This document shows, piece by piece, positions 50,898-61,444 of a stretch of 64,000 bases of DNA (position 1 is the first letter of the stretch; every line of letters starts with the position of its first letter). A model generated the notes under the pieces. It saw only the letters and a program-made list of their open reading frames with translations, was not told the DNA's origin and did not search any database. The stretch spans positions 1,736,001 to 1,800,000 of the forward strand of contig JAPTYO010000024.1 in NCBI GenBank assembly GCA_036873135.1. The letters run 5' to 3'. Source of the DNA: Clarkia xantiana subsp. parviflora. Lineage: Eukaryota > Streptophyta > Magnoliopsida > Myrtales > Onagraceae. Both the position numbers and the translations under genes were made by a program.

Positions 50898-51756
50898 TTA
50901 TTCTTCAGCACGTACCTTGGGAGGATTGGTACAGACAATAGCAAGGTGTAATTTCACGCCACACCTTAAACATGTTCGAGTTTCCTCTCTACGTGTCTGT
51001 TTTGCTTGCCTTTTCTTGCCTCCGAATTGCTTTCGTTTGAATTTCTTCTGAGGTTTTGGAGATAAAGGTTTATTAGCCTTGAACTGAAGTCCTTTACCTT
51101 TTTTCTTGCGCTTACCCTTTTGCTCAGCTGGATGCGAGGATGCAAGATGCATTTCCACTCCCTGCTTTTCAGCCTTGAGACGATCCTCTTCCAGCTAGAG
51201 ATGAACTCACACTTTCTCGAGGTCATCGAGTTGAGTGGCATGGGTAATGTGCATTTTCATGCTATTCCAAGAGTCATACAAGGATCGGATCATGCATTGG
51301 ACCTTCTATTCGTCGGTCAGGATTTCTCCTGCCTCCTTAAGTTCAGCAAGCATGTTAGACATATGTCTAATATGCTCCTTCATTGTGTGCTTGGGATTCA
51401 TCTTGTATGAGTCTAAAGCGATGTTTAACGACCGCTTATGGGATGTGGTGTAAACACCAAACCCTGCCTTAAGACCGTCCCACAGGTTTGGCGTTGAGTA
51501 TTTCATCCTCAAGCAGTGACAACAATGCTGAACGAATTTCCTGGTCCTTTGCATCCCATTCATCATGGAATTTCTTCAATTTGTCTGTGAGGTCTCCCTC
51601 CGGTCTGATTTTCTTCGATGTCAAATGCTCCAAACCTCTCATTTCAGTGATTACCATCCTTGCGCGCTTATTCCAAATCTTATAATTGTTGCTGTTCAAT
51701 CTCACCTCCTTATTCATTTGGGAGATAACATTGCTGAACGCAGCCATGACTAACAC
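50898..51756 (-). pseudogene. Copia C gag remnant
   Basis: Overlapping minus-strand frames encode a copia gag. 51756-51469 gives MAAFSNVISQMNKEVRLNSN, NYKIWNKRARMVITEMRGLE and EWDAKDQEIRSALLSLLEDE. 51566-51306 gives LDSYKMNPKHTMKEHIRHMS. 51158-50898 has a Lys-rich region and a zinc knuckle with C-x2-C-x4-H-x4-C spacing (CLRCGVKLHLAIVC). At least two frameshifts and a lost start region break it. Confidence 0.82.
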
Positions 51757-53769
51757 ATTGATGATTATGCAAAATCAGGGAGACAATAAAATTTTGAGAA
51801 AGCATTGCATACATCAAATATCTATTAAGATGGAATCCGAAAAATAATGATTCCTCAGTCATCTAAACCAACCAACCACCAGAAACCAATGGAAGATGGA
51901 TGTGAAAGAGTTCACATTACCTTCGTTTTCTATCCAATAGATCAGTCTTTTAAAACGGTTTTAATCGAAAATTACCGGAACGGGAATTTTAAAATAAGCA
52001 TACCCGATCTTGTCTTTCCCAATGCCCTTTTTATTTTGGAAAAATATTCCGATGAATTCACTCATGCATATATAATTCTACCATCCATGTAAATTATCAT
52101 ACGCCAGTAACATTCATCATACAAACCACACTCATGCTTACGCGTCATGCGTCTAATGTTCCGATGAACTCATGATTGCATATATAATTCTACTTCCAAG
52201 TAAATTATTAAATGCAACTACATCCTCAACATTCTAGCATACGTGTCAAACATGTAACATTCACATCCATCATACACATTTAGCGGCTGGTTTTCGAATT
52301 TAAAATAATTTTAAACATTAGATGTTTATTTGCAATTCATGTTGATTTCCAACCAACACAGCATGTCTATCCTATTGCGCATTTCATATATTTAATCGGG
52401 GCTCCGCCCACAATATGAAATATCCAGCTAGCTTGACTCAGTCAAGACAACATTTCTAACTACGCATAAATATATATCGAATAATAAATAATTGCAATTC
52501 AGCCCACTAATTTAATCAGTCCCAAATAATGTATCTCCGATATCCATCCCCATAATCGAAACAAGGCATAAAGGTTAGCAAACCTTGAGCACTATGTAGG
52601 CCTATTAAGGTTCAAAACATTTGGATTTTAAAACTTGACCTCCCTATTTTAATTTAGTTGAATTTGGTTTTTTTAAAAATACGGTCAATTTCGGTCCGGT
52701 TTGGTCCGTCGGTTCGGTCTGGTAATATCTGGTTCAGTAATATCAGGTTTGGTCTGGTCCGGTAAAATCCGGTTCTGTTCGGTCTAGTTTTAATTTTAAA
52801 ATCTGGTTCGGTCCGAACCGGTCCAATAAAAATAGGGTTCGGTTCGGTTCAACACACATAACCGGTTTGGTTAGATCCACTTAGTTACCCCAGTTCGACC
52901 CGACCCGATTAGGTCGAACCAATTGAGAAAACCCGGTTCGGTTTAAATTCGTCCTGGTTTGACATATTGGACCGGCCCAATTATTAAAATTTGAAAGGTT
53001 GGACCGAAATGTTTACTTGTGGCCCAAGTAAGGTTTTAGAGCCCAAAATTATTTAACTTAGCCACCAAGTAACATTAACTATATTAAATATAAATTCCAA
53101 TAATAAGTATATATATATATATATTGGCCAAGATTAGTACATATATATATTTATTGCCAAGATTCTATCTTTAAGATTAAATCAATCAACAATATATATA
53201 TGTGTAAAATTCGGCACATACATATAAATATATATTTTATTTATTGTCAATGTCTTAAATAGGAAAACATATATTAACAATATATTTTCTTAATCTTTTA
53301 GGTAACTAAAATCTAACAATAATATCTTTAACCTATTTAAATATTTTAGATATGTTGATAGTTATATATACATATTTCTATATATTAATGTGAATTTATC
53401 ACAATGTTCCCAATTCTAGATATATTGTTACCCTGTTTAAAATTAAAATATGGTAAACAATATAATTTAATAATGTGCCCGAAAATATAGTTTGCTTGGG
53501 GACCAAGAAATTAAAAATTTTACCTAAAAATTTCGGCACAAACAAGTAATTGGGAACAAGTAGTCAAATTTTAAGATCAAATTTTAATAAGATCTAAAAT
53601 CCAACTTTTGATTTTGATAAATATCACATTTTTCTTGAAGATCATGACCATCAATTTTCGGACCACCATAAAATAAAAATTCAAAAAAATTTAAAATTCC
53701 TTTTAAAAATTTCGGTCCGAAAATTTATATTTTCAAGAACATCAATTTATCAGAATCATGAACTCCTAA
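51757..53769. other. Long 5' leader of copia C with CGGTT-rich tract
   Basis: About 2 kb between gag and the primer site. About 52665-52990 is low-complexity, built on GGTTCGGT/GGTCCGGT/GGTTTGGT. About 53090-53480 is AT-rich with TATATA runs. No gene is supported; a plus-strand frame at 51847-52092 has no recognisable content. Confidence 0.55.
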
Positions 53770-53787
53770 CACTCGCTCTGATGCCAC
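53770..53787 (-). promoter_or_regulatory. Primer binding site of copia C
   Basis: The minus strand reads GTGGCATCAGAGCGAGTG next to the right LTR. It is close to the initiator-Met tRNA site TGGTATCAGAGC. Confidence 0.85.
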
Positions 53788-54374
53788 TATTAGATTACGG
53801 GGAGTAATCACTATGAAAACTAAATCACGGTACGTGCTAGTAATCGAAATTACGCTGCGGAAGATTTACACATACCTCTACAGATGTCCGTAGACCCAAG
53901 ATATTCGCAGGAGGGAGTTCACGATCCTCCGGTCGGCACCCGTAGGGGTTCTTGTGAAGGAAGACCTACGTGGTATATTCTCCACAGCAAAGCCTATGAT
54001 CGATTCTTGGCAAGGGGACAGATCTCCGGAGTGTTTGCTCGAAGGCAAATTGGCACACCATAGGTTCGGCCGAAACTATAGTGTGGGGATGAGGGTTTTT
54101 CTCTCTAAAACACTCCAAGGAAGGATTAAAGATTAACCCCAAAAATTCTCTAACACCATGTATTTATAGGAGGAGTAAAGTGGTTAAAAGTACACTTTAC
54201 CCACCTTAATGTTTCGGCCGGCCATGTATAAGGGAGGCCCATATTTTGGGCATCTCATGTCAATTGAGATTTGCGTCTGGCCCAATACCCTAATGTGATA
54301 TTTCCCCTATTAACTTAGGTAACATATACATATAATGGGCTTCTATTTACGGCGTCCATCACCATATGCTTAAA
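53788..54374 (-). repeat. 5' LTR of copia C
   Basis: 587 bp, TATTAGATTACGGGG...CACCATATGCTTAAA. Both terminal dinucleotides are mutated relative to the left copy. The right-hand duplication CCAAC is 54375-54379. Confidence 0.88.
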
Positions 54375-54379
54375 CCAAC

Positions 54380-54658
54380 CTCCTTTCATTTGAGGACATA
54401 ATATTTTATCACACATTTTGAACTTTCCCTTCTCTCTACTTTCTCTCTCTAGACACTGTACTGATTTAGGCATCAAAAAGGGTTCGCCGGTTTCACCCCC
54501 GGCTTACCCTTCGTGCAGGTTCGCGAGGAGACGGACCGCGAAAAGAACGGAAGAAAACAAATTGCGAGAGGAAGGGAATGTATCGTAAAGAGAGGAATTT
54601 TACCCGTGAGACTGTCATTCGATCGACATCCAATCGCCCCGATACACACGTCCTAACA
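54380..54658 (+). repeat. 3' LTR of element F, part 2
   Basis: Continues the LTR cut at 35973. It contains TTTAGGCATCAAAAAGGG (54465-54482), the diverged R-region motif, and ends ...CGTCCTAACA. The right target site is GTACC (54659-54663). Joined length about 753 bp. Confidence 0.68.
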
Positions 54659-55289
54659 GTACCAACGAGCTTTGTAATTCATCTATAGTCAAGGAGTTAT
54701 ATCTTTTGATTCCTTAAGGGCACACACTACAAAATCATATTTGGGACTTAAAGTTCGTAAGATCTTCTCAACAAATATTGTTTCAGACATGGTATCTCCC
54801 AACAGTTTTATTTTGCTGCTTATTTTATAAAGTACGTGAACAATAGGCAAGAATCTTCCCCCATCTTTCATTTGGAGTAATTCAAACTCTCTTCTCAACG
54901 CCTGAAGTTGCGCTCTCTTCATTCGATCTGATCCAATGCCCTTAGCCTTCATTGAGTCCCATATATCTTTAGCAATAGACTTATTGGTTATGCTCTCAGG
55001 AACTGACCAATCTAATGCCTGAAAAGGATTTTATTCGCTTTCATATCCACCAATTCCCTTGCTGCTTTCTGCTCTTGTGTTTGACCTTCAACTTCGATGC
55101 CATCTTCTATGATGAACCAGTACTGCTTTGCCATTAGCAGATTCTTCATAGCTAAACTCCATCATAATTGCCTGTGTATTTGAGAATTGTCATTCCTACA
55201 AACACATCATTGTCAGCCATCTCTACTTTGCTGTCACACACTAAATCTTTGATTCACCAGGAACAGAACCGTGGTGCTTTGATAACACT
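54659..55289 (-). pseudogene. Copia E gag remnant, cut by element F
   Basis: The minus strand from about 55222 starts MADNDVFVGMTILKYTGNYD, then has MAKQYWFIIEDGIE, QEQKAARELVDMKANK, ALDWSVPESI, RMKRAQLQALRREFELLQMK and LTIDELQSSL. This is the UBN2-type gag of a copia element. Frame changes near the YTGNYDG stretch and near 55020, plus a stop near 54688, disable it. A primer-site-like TGTTATCAAAGC (55288-55277) precedes it. The coding region ends abruptly at the F LTR, so F inserted into it. Confidence 0.75.
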
Positions 55290-55555
55290 TGTAAGTGCAC
55301 GTAATTCTTACAGATGATATTCACTCAATGAAATTGAAAAACGAGAGATAAAAAACAGAGAGTCGCAGCAAGGAATAGCAACTTCTGTTTCCTTCTTCAT
55401 TCAAACATCAGAAAAACAACTAACTTACAAAGGAAGAAAAAAATAACTTATATAACAAGTCTCTCCCTAATTAACTGTCCGAGAAACAAGGAAAACTGCC
55501 CCTACAAATGTGGTGTCTATCCAACATTCAAAATTTAGACACACATAGAAGATAA

Positions 55556-55637
<82 letters not shown>

Positions 55638-55728
55638 AGCTATGTTCTTCATATGTAAGCATAGCATCTTCATGTGTAAATATAACATCTCCAACTCTGT
55701 TCTTCATGTGTAAACACCCTCTTGACAA
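55290..55728 (-). repeat. Possible 5' LTR of copia E, with AC/AT microsatellite
   Basis: It lies beside the primer-like site; plus-strand ends could be TGTAAGTGCACG and ...CTCTTGACA. A (CA)n tract followed by (TA)n occupies about 55557-55635. The partner LTR is missing, so the borders are inferred. Confidence 0.35.
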
Positions 55729-56320
55729 ATCTCATCCTGACAGAGTTTTGATCGGTTAATGTGAGTTAGTCATTCTACGGTAAAGTAATTTTTTTTTATA
55801 GATAAATGCCATTCTGGGTGTGTAAATAGTGTTTTAGGTATTCGTTTCACTATGGTTCTAATACTCATATTCGGGTATCAGGATTTTGTATCCAATTAAA
55901 TTATGCATATTATGGATTAAGTGAATTATAATTTAAAATATAAAATCTAAATATTTGTGAAATTATATAATTATTTATATTTAAAAAATATCTTTAATTT
56001 AATGTCAAAATTTACTATATTTAAATATATTTTATATGTTCATATTCACAAAATATATATTATTACTCAAAAACTATAAACATGACATAATTTATTTTAT
56101 TTCATAAAAAGTACACACAACACACTAAAAGCATAAAAAAATTCTATAATGGAAACCATACAACTAAAATGAATACAATCTTTCAAGCATTCAAACATTT
56201 GATGGATTTCCTTCTCGAATCCAGATGTGATCAATGAGGTTGTATTTTAAGGAAGCATTTTCATTTCCTGACCAGACTAATCGCTTCTCTCTCAAAGCAC
56301 CTCTTGTCTTTGATTAACAC
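55729..56320. other. AT-rich sequence without recognised gene
   Basis: Mostly A/T. At its right end a minus-strand run of 40 codons (about 56313-56191) is open to a stop and reads like protein (REKRLVWSGNENASLKYNLI, HIWIREGNPSNV), but no family is recognised. It could be the host sequence into which D inserted; D's left target candidate is AACAC (56316-56320). Confidence 0.35.
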
Positions 56321-57081
56321 TGTTGGATCACGGTCGAAGCTCCGTTACGTCCTTGACGGAAAGCTCTGGACTCCTGGGCTCCGCGCAATCCTGCAAAAGG
56401 GGATGACCTGGGTGGTGACCCAGAATCCCTCTCCGATGCTTAAATGAGTATATGATCAATGGGGTGGCCGCAGTAATCTAAGTACGTATTAGATGATTAG
56501 GGTTTTCTGAGGTAACTTCTTCCTTTATATAGGAGGGGAAGTTACTCAGTTACCTGTGGCCGTGATTGGCCGTTTTGCCCATGATTCCGTGTATCTCTCC
56601 ACGATTCCGTATACATCATTAGGGATTCCGTAGATTTCGCCCCACGCTCCGCGTATCTAACCCATACACCGCGTATCTCGGGCACGCCCTGCGTATCTCG
56701 GGGGACTTATCTATATCTTTAACCGTCTCCCACTACTCTATCTAGTAGGCGGGTTTCTCAGTCTTTATCCTCTGATCACAAGTCTCGACTCATGTCGGGG
56801 ACTCCAGAGTTATCTCATTCTAGGTCACCATCCAGGACCCCTTGTCTCACGGGACAGGTCCAGCCTCTGCGGGGCTTTTATCATCGGGGCCTTTACTAAG
56901 GCATATCGGGGCCTACTCGGAGGCTTCTTGTTGGGAGCATTCAGCTCATATATCGGGACCGCTAAAGTCGGGACCCTTTGTACTGGGCCTCTGGGCCTTC
57001 CAGGCTTTTCACGAGGCCCACTGGACCTACTCGCCGTCCATTGGTTGTTAACGGGGCTAACGATCACATCGGAACCCATCA
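56321..57081 (-). repeat. 3' LTR of element D (761 bp)
   Basis: TGTTGGATCACGG...GGAACCCATCA on the plus strand. Minus-strand TATA-like TATATAAAG is near 56524-56532. About 56580-56710 carries imperfect repeats with GCGTATCT and CCACGCTCCG, like the U3 block of A and B. The R motif is at about 56428-56445. Confidence 0.88.
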
Positions 57082-57709
57082 TTTGCCCCCAAGACATGGA
57101 GGACTTTTAGTTCGTCGTGTCTTCCAGTTCCAGACCTTCCGACCTGGCTGTCGGATGCTTTGGTCTTCGTACCTCCCGATATCGCCGTCGGAGGCTTTTG
57201 TCTTCGTACCTCCTGATACCGCCTTCGGGGGCTTTTATTTTTTACGTTTCTTGATACCTCATTCAGAGGCTTTTACCTTGCGCGTGGTTGTCATATGACA
57301 GAGTCTCTCACTCATGATTACTTCGGGCCCACTGGGCTTTGTGGGCAGTTGCCAAATCCGAGGACACTCCTCGGTTATCGCAGCATTAAATGCTAGGGAT
57401 TATGAAACGACACCCGAATCGGCGTGACTGTTGCTTTCTGAAAAAGCGTGTATTACGTCACCACGTCTCTTCCGTACCGTCTTCCCGATATCAACGACCA
57501 CGATCGAATCGTTTCATCTTCAACGGTCAAGATGAAGTCCTTCCATTTGTCCTTTTGCTTATAAAAGCTAAGACCCTGGCATTATTCACTTCTTCTCCAC
57601 CTTCTCAGTTTCTACCGTTCTTGCATTCGAAGTTTCTCCTGCTGTTCAAGAGATCCAAGGCCTTCAACTTTTCCGATCTTCCTTCATCTTCTCTCAACGA
57701 TCATCAATC
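57082..57709 (+). promoter_or_regulatory. Polypurine tract of D and antisense ORF promoter region
   Basis: 57082-57093 is TTTGCCCCCAAG (polypurine tract on the minus strand). About 57140-57260 repeats TTCGTACCTCC.GATA and CGG.GGCTTTT. Further on are GTTTCATCTTCAACGGTC (57511-57528) and a TATA box TATAAAAG (57560-57567), 150 bp before ATG 57710. These match the signals in A and B. Confidence 0.6.
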
Positions 57710-60407
57710 ATGTCTGGTAAGGGTCTTCTTCTCTGTTTTCCTGATTTGCTGATGTTTGCTCTTCTTTTCTCAAATCTTCTTGTTCGTGACCGTTTTTAGA
57801 CGAGGCTAGCTCTGAGGCTAGGGCCCCTTTCACCTTTGAGTTGTCAATTAATGAGATTTCTGAGGCCTCGTATGAGGTTGCTCTTCGAGAGGGCTGCATT
57901 ACCTCGGATTGGGAGCCTCGTTTCCCCTACGAGTCTCAGCCTGCCGTCCGAAGGAAGCACATCGTTACGCGTCCTCGAGAGGGGGAAGTGTTCATCTCTG
58001 CCGGACAAATAAGCGCAGGGATTTGATTCCCCTTCTGCGGGAACCTGGTGGAGATGTGCAATTTCTACAAGACGCACCCTTGTACCTTCTCTCCACACGC
58101 CATCCGCGAGTGGAATGCCTTCCAACTTCTATGCCACCGCCAGTAGTGGACGTACAGTCTACTACTCTTCCGTACCTTTTATGGAATGAAGTGCAACAAG
58201 GCTGGTGTCTGCTCCTTCTCCCCCCGACTCCCCAAGTGGACAAATGAGCAACTTTCACGTTTCGGCTGGGATAGCGAGACCTGGAAGTTCCACAAGGATC
58301 GGGTGCTGATTCGCGACTCGGGGTCTGACAATAGTGGGTGGAAGAAGTACTACTTCTTTGTCCAAAATAGCTCTGTCCTATGGCCTCAATGGGAGGTCGT
58401 GGCGGACCCTGCCCCCAAGCTTCAGGTCTACACTGAGGATGACCTCAACAGTCTCCAAATGGTTCAGCTCTACCGTTGGGGAGACAACTTCATACCCCTC
58501 GACGCCAACAAGCTCCTGGAGAAGGACATGATTCACATCGGAGTCCGACTCCTCGACTCCGTTTCCAAAGATTTAGTCATCTGGGTAACGCTTCTAACCA
58601 TCTTGTCTTTTATTTTTGCAGCCAAGAAGGCATCTCTGCTGACTAGTCTCATGTTGAAGCAGGGCGAGACTGACGCCGTCCAGAGTGGCTCCAAGCGGAG
58701 GCGGAAGTCCTTGAAGAAGGGAACTTCCTCTTCTGCCGCTCCTCCGACCGATGAGCAGGTCGTGGCTAAGAAAGCCAGGAGGGAGGAGATAGATCAGGCC
58801 TTCGGGGCCACCACCGTCGAGGAAGGTAAGCGCGTTCGTCGTGCTATTAAGAAATATAGGAAGCTGGTTCCCCAGGAGTTTATCCCCGCTGATCGGGAAT
58901 CGCGCGTTCGGGAAATCAAGTACATCCTTCGAGGAGAAGTCCCCCGCGTTCTCAAGGCGGGATATTACAACTTCTTTGGGAAGGACCAGCATCTTGAACG
59001 CCAAATTCTCTGGTGTCCTCGTGGAATTCTTCCTGATTATATTCGTCCTGCCACCGCAGGTCCATCAGAGGCTCCTGCTCCGACGAAGGCTACCACTCCA
59101 GCGGAGACTGCGGCTTCGCAAGAGCTGATGCTGGTGGATACCCCGACGGAAGCCCAGTTCCGTCAGGTGACTGATTTGGAGGCCTCTCCTTCCTCCGAGG
59201 AACCCAATGAGGGTGCCCTGCTTCCCCGCCGTAGGTCAGGACAAAGCAGCCTGAAGCCCGTCGTCAGGGACGTGTCCCAGAGCCCTCCTCCCGAGCTCCG
59301 CACTCCTACTCCTGAGCCTCCTCTGACTGAGGTAGCTCCTCCCGCTGATGATTCCGGGGTTATCCCTCCTCTTCCGATGGATGAAAATCTTTACAAGATT
59401 TACACCCCCGACCAGGCGACGGTTCCCTGGCGTCCGATCGAATCCCTCCAAGGGTTTTCGGTTCAACGGGGGAATCTTCAGCCTGACCTGGCCCTGCATC
59501 TGCTGGCAGGGTCAATTCCTCCCGCTTTGAGACAGCCGATCTCCCTGGCGCGGGTGAACATCGAAGAGGAGTTCCGCGCTATGGCCGTCCGTCGGATGGA
59601 GGTAATACTTTACCTTTGCTTTTGTTTTCTTCATTATCTCTGCCTTCAACCATCGGGTTCTAATCTTTTTTCCTTTCGCCTTAGGAAACCGCGGACCAGC
59701 AGCGTTGTTTTGGCATTGCCCTGGCTCTGAAGAGTGCCCTGGAGGAGGTTGAAGCTAAGTTGAACCCCGACGTGCTGGCCAAGCTCCAGGCAGACCTCGA
59801 CGAGGCTGTGGCGGCCAAGAATAAGATGGCCAAGGAGAAGGCTCTCCTTGACGAGATGGCCAAGGGCCTGCTTAAGCAGGTTCAAGATCATGAGGTCGTC
59901 CTGCGTCGGGAGCAGAGGATGATGCAGGAGGAGCATCGACGGCACGAGGCGGAGAAGGAGCAGCTCCTCCGCGGGAAAGGTGTTTTCGCGGATCTTCTCG
60001 CGGAGACCAAGGCGAGGTTTGAGGCCGAGAGGGCTGAGTTCTCTGCCAAGCTGGCTGAGGCAAAGGCTCAGGGCCACGAGGAGGGTCGTCTGCGGGGTCT
60101 CGAGGAGTATCGGGACTCCGAAGATTTCAAGGCGGATGCCGTGGGGTTCTGCAAATCCGAGATGGAGAATGTTCTATTCAACGCCGTCGAGGAGCTTTAC
60201 ACGGTGCACGAAGGCTCTATCGACTTTAAGAAGTCCGAGACCCTTGCCCCCTTCGCCGAGAAATACTTCAACCTCCCCGCGGAGAGCGATGAGGCCGATG
60301 CTGTGGACCCGACTCCGCAGACTACGGAGCCTTCTGCCCAGGCCCCTCCGAATCCTGCTCCCTCCGATGCCGCTGAGGACCCGACCTCCAACAAGGACCA
60401 AGCTTAG
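57710..60407 (+). pseudogene. Antisense ORF of element D (four exons, two stops)
   Basis: Exon 1 ATGTCTG (57710-57716); intron 57717-57799 region ending TTTTTAG. Exon 2 (from 57800) has YEVALREGCIT, GEVFISAGQISAGI, FPFCGNLVEM, SPHAIREWNAFQLLC, FRTFYGMKCNKAGVC and WKKYYFFVQ. Two in-frame stops lie here: TGA 58024-58026 (Arg in A) and TAG 58144-58146 (Lys in A). An intron-like GT...TTTTTGCAG of only 37 nt (58585-58621) precedes exon 3 (LMLKQGETDAV, basic and Pro-rich linker, LALHLLAGSIPPALRQP, MAVRRME). A normal 83-nt intron (59602-59684) leads to exon 4, a coiled coil rich in Glu/Lys/Ala (EEVEAKLNPDVLAKLQADL), NVLFNAVEELY, LAPFAEKYF, and a stop at 60407. It resembles proteins annotated as putative gypsy-type transposon products. 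Molecular role unknown. Confidence 0.78.
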
Positions 60408-61444
60408 TGCTTTATATTTGTTAGTCCTTGTAGTTTTTCTCCTCGTCTTCTTTATCCTATGTATCGGAACCCTTAGGCCTTCGAGCCTTTGTATAAGCAG
60501 TTTCTTTTCATCTGTTTTGGCCACGATACTCGTTTACACTTATCTAAAGTGGCTTTAAATTCGTTACTCATAACGTTCCGATGCACCATTTAAGATGACT
60601 TCATACGTCCTTCCGACGCTTTACTCGAGATTTTACCACTTAAGGTTTCTTATCCAATCGGGACTTTACCATTTAAGGTTTCTCGTCCAATCAGGACTTT
60701 ACCACTTAAGGCTTCTCGTCCAATCAGGACTTCACCACTTAAGGTTTCTCGTCCAATCGGGACTTCACCACTTAAGGTTTCTCGTCCAATCGGGACTTCA
60801 CCGCTTAAGGTTTCTCGTCCAATCGGGACTTCACCACTTAAGGTTTCTCGTCCAATCGGGACTTCACCGCTTAAGGTTTCTTGTCCAATCGGGACTTCAC
60901 CACTTAAGGTTTCTCGTCCCTGCCTTTCAAGGCCATTTTTCCCACCCCTGAGGGCTTTTATCGCGCCGAATCAGACGACTTTAATCGTACCCTTCAAGGG
61001 CTTTTTCGTACCCGTTAAGGCTTTTTCGTACCTGTTAAGGCTTTTGGCCGCATCATATACACGACTTACGCGGACCTGTTAAGGCTTTTTCATACCCGTT
61101 AAGGCTTTTGGCCGCATCATATAGACGACTTACGCGGACCCATTAGGGCCTTTTCGTACCTAGGCTTTTGATTGCATCATAAAGACGACTTACACATACC
61201 CCGTAGGGCTTTTGTCCGTACCTGTTAAGGCTTTTGGCCGCATCATATAGACGACTTACGCATACCTCGTAAGGCTTTTTATCGTACCTCGGAAGGCTTT
61301 TTGTCGCGCCCTTCGGGACGTCTTACTAACAATTTAGAATAAATCTAAAATAATTTGATCGGAAGCAACTTCTTTGATTGATAACTCAAAGCTTTGCTTA
61401 CATCGGATTGATAGATAACTTGCGCCATTCGCGGCGACTTAATA
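60408..61444. repeat. 3' tandem array of element D
   Basis: About 60640-60920 holds roughly nine 33-bp units with TTTCTCGTCCAATCGGGACT and CACCACTTAAGG. About 60960-61310 has irregular repeats of CGTACCTGTTAAGGCTTTT and GCATCATATAGACGACTTAC. The CCACTTAAGG element is shared with the arrays of A and B, though unit length differs. An open plus-strand frame across it is an artefact. Confidence 0.85.

Larger units (their letters stand above)
35974..54374 (-). mobile_element. Ty1/copia element C, old, split by gypsy B
   Basis: LTRs at 35974-36573 (600 bp) and 53788-54374 (587 bp) are flanked by the perfect duplication CCAAC (35969-35973 and 54375-54379). The left LTR keeps TGTTAG...TTACA; the right has TATTAG...TTAAA. 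The polypurine tract (minus GAGTGGGAGC) is next to the left LTR and the primer site next to the right one, so orientation is minus. Coding regions are frameshifted and broken. With gypsy B (and its duplication) removed, the element is about 8.4 kb. Confidence 0.9.

Noticed and set aside
51847..52092. 81-codon plus-strand gene in the leader of copia C
   Set aside because: No motif, antisense to the element, in AT-rich leader sequence.
58585..58621. A 37-nt intron in the antisense ORF
   Set aside because: Too short for a usual plant intron and phase-inconsistent unless a later AG is used; in A a 91-nt intron from 12918 fits better. Left as uncertain.
60595..60951. Repeat protein in element D's array
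   Set aside because: A 33-bp repeat keeps the frame open by arithmetic; it lies between two convergent genes.
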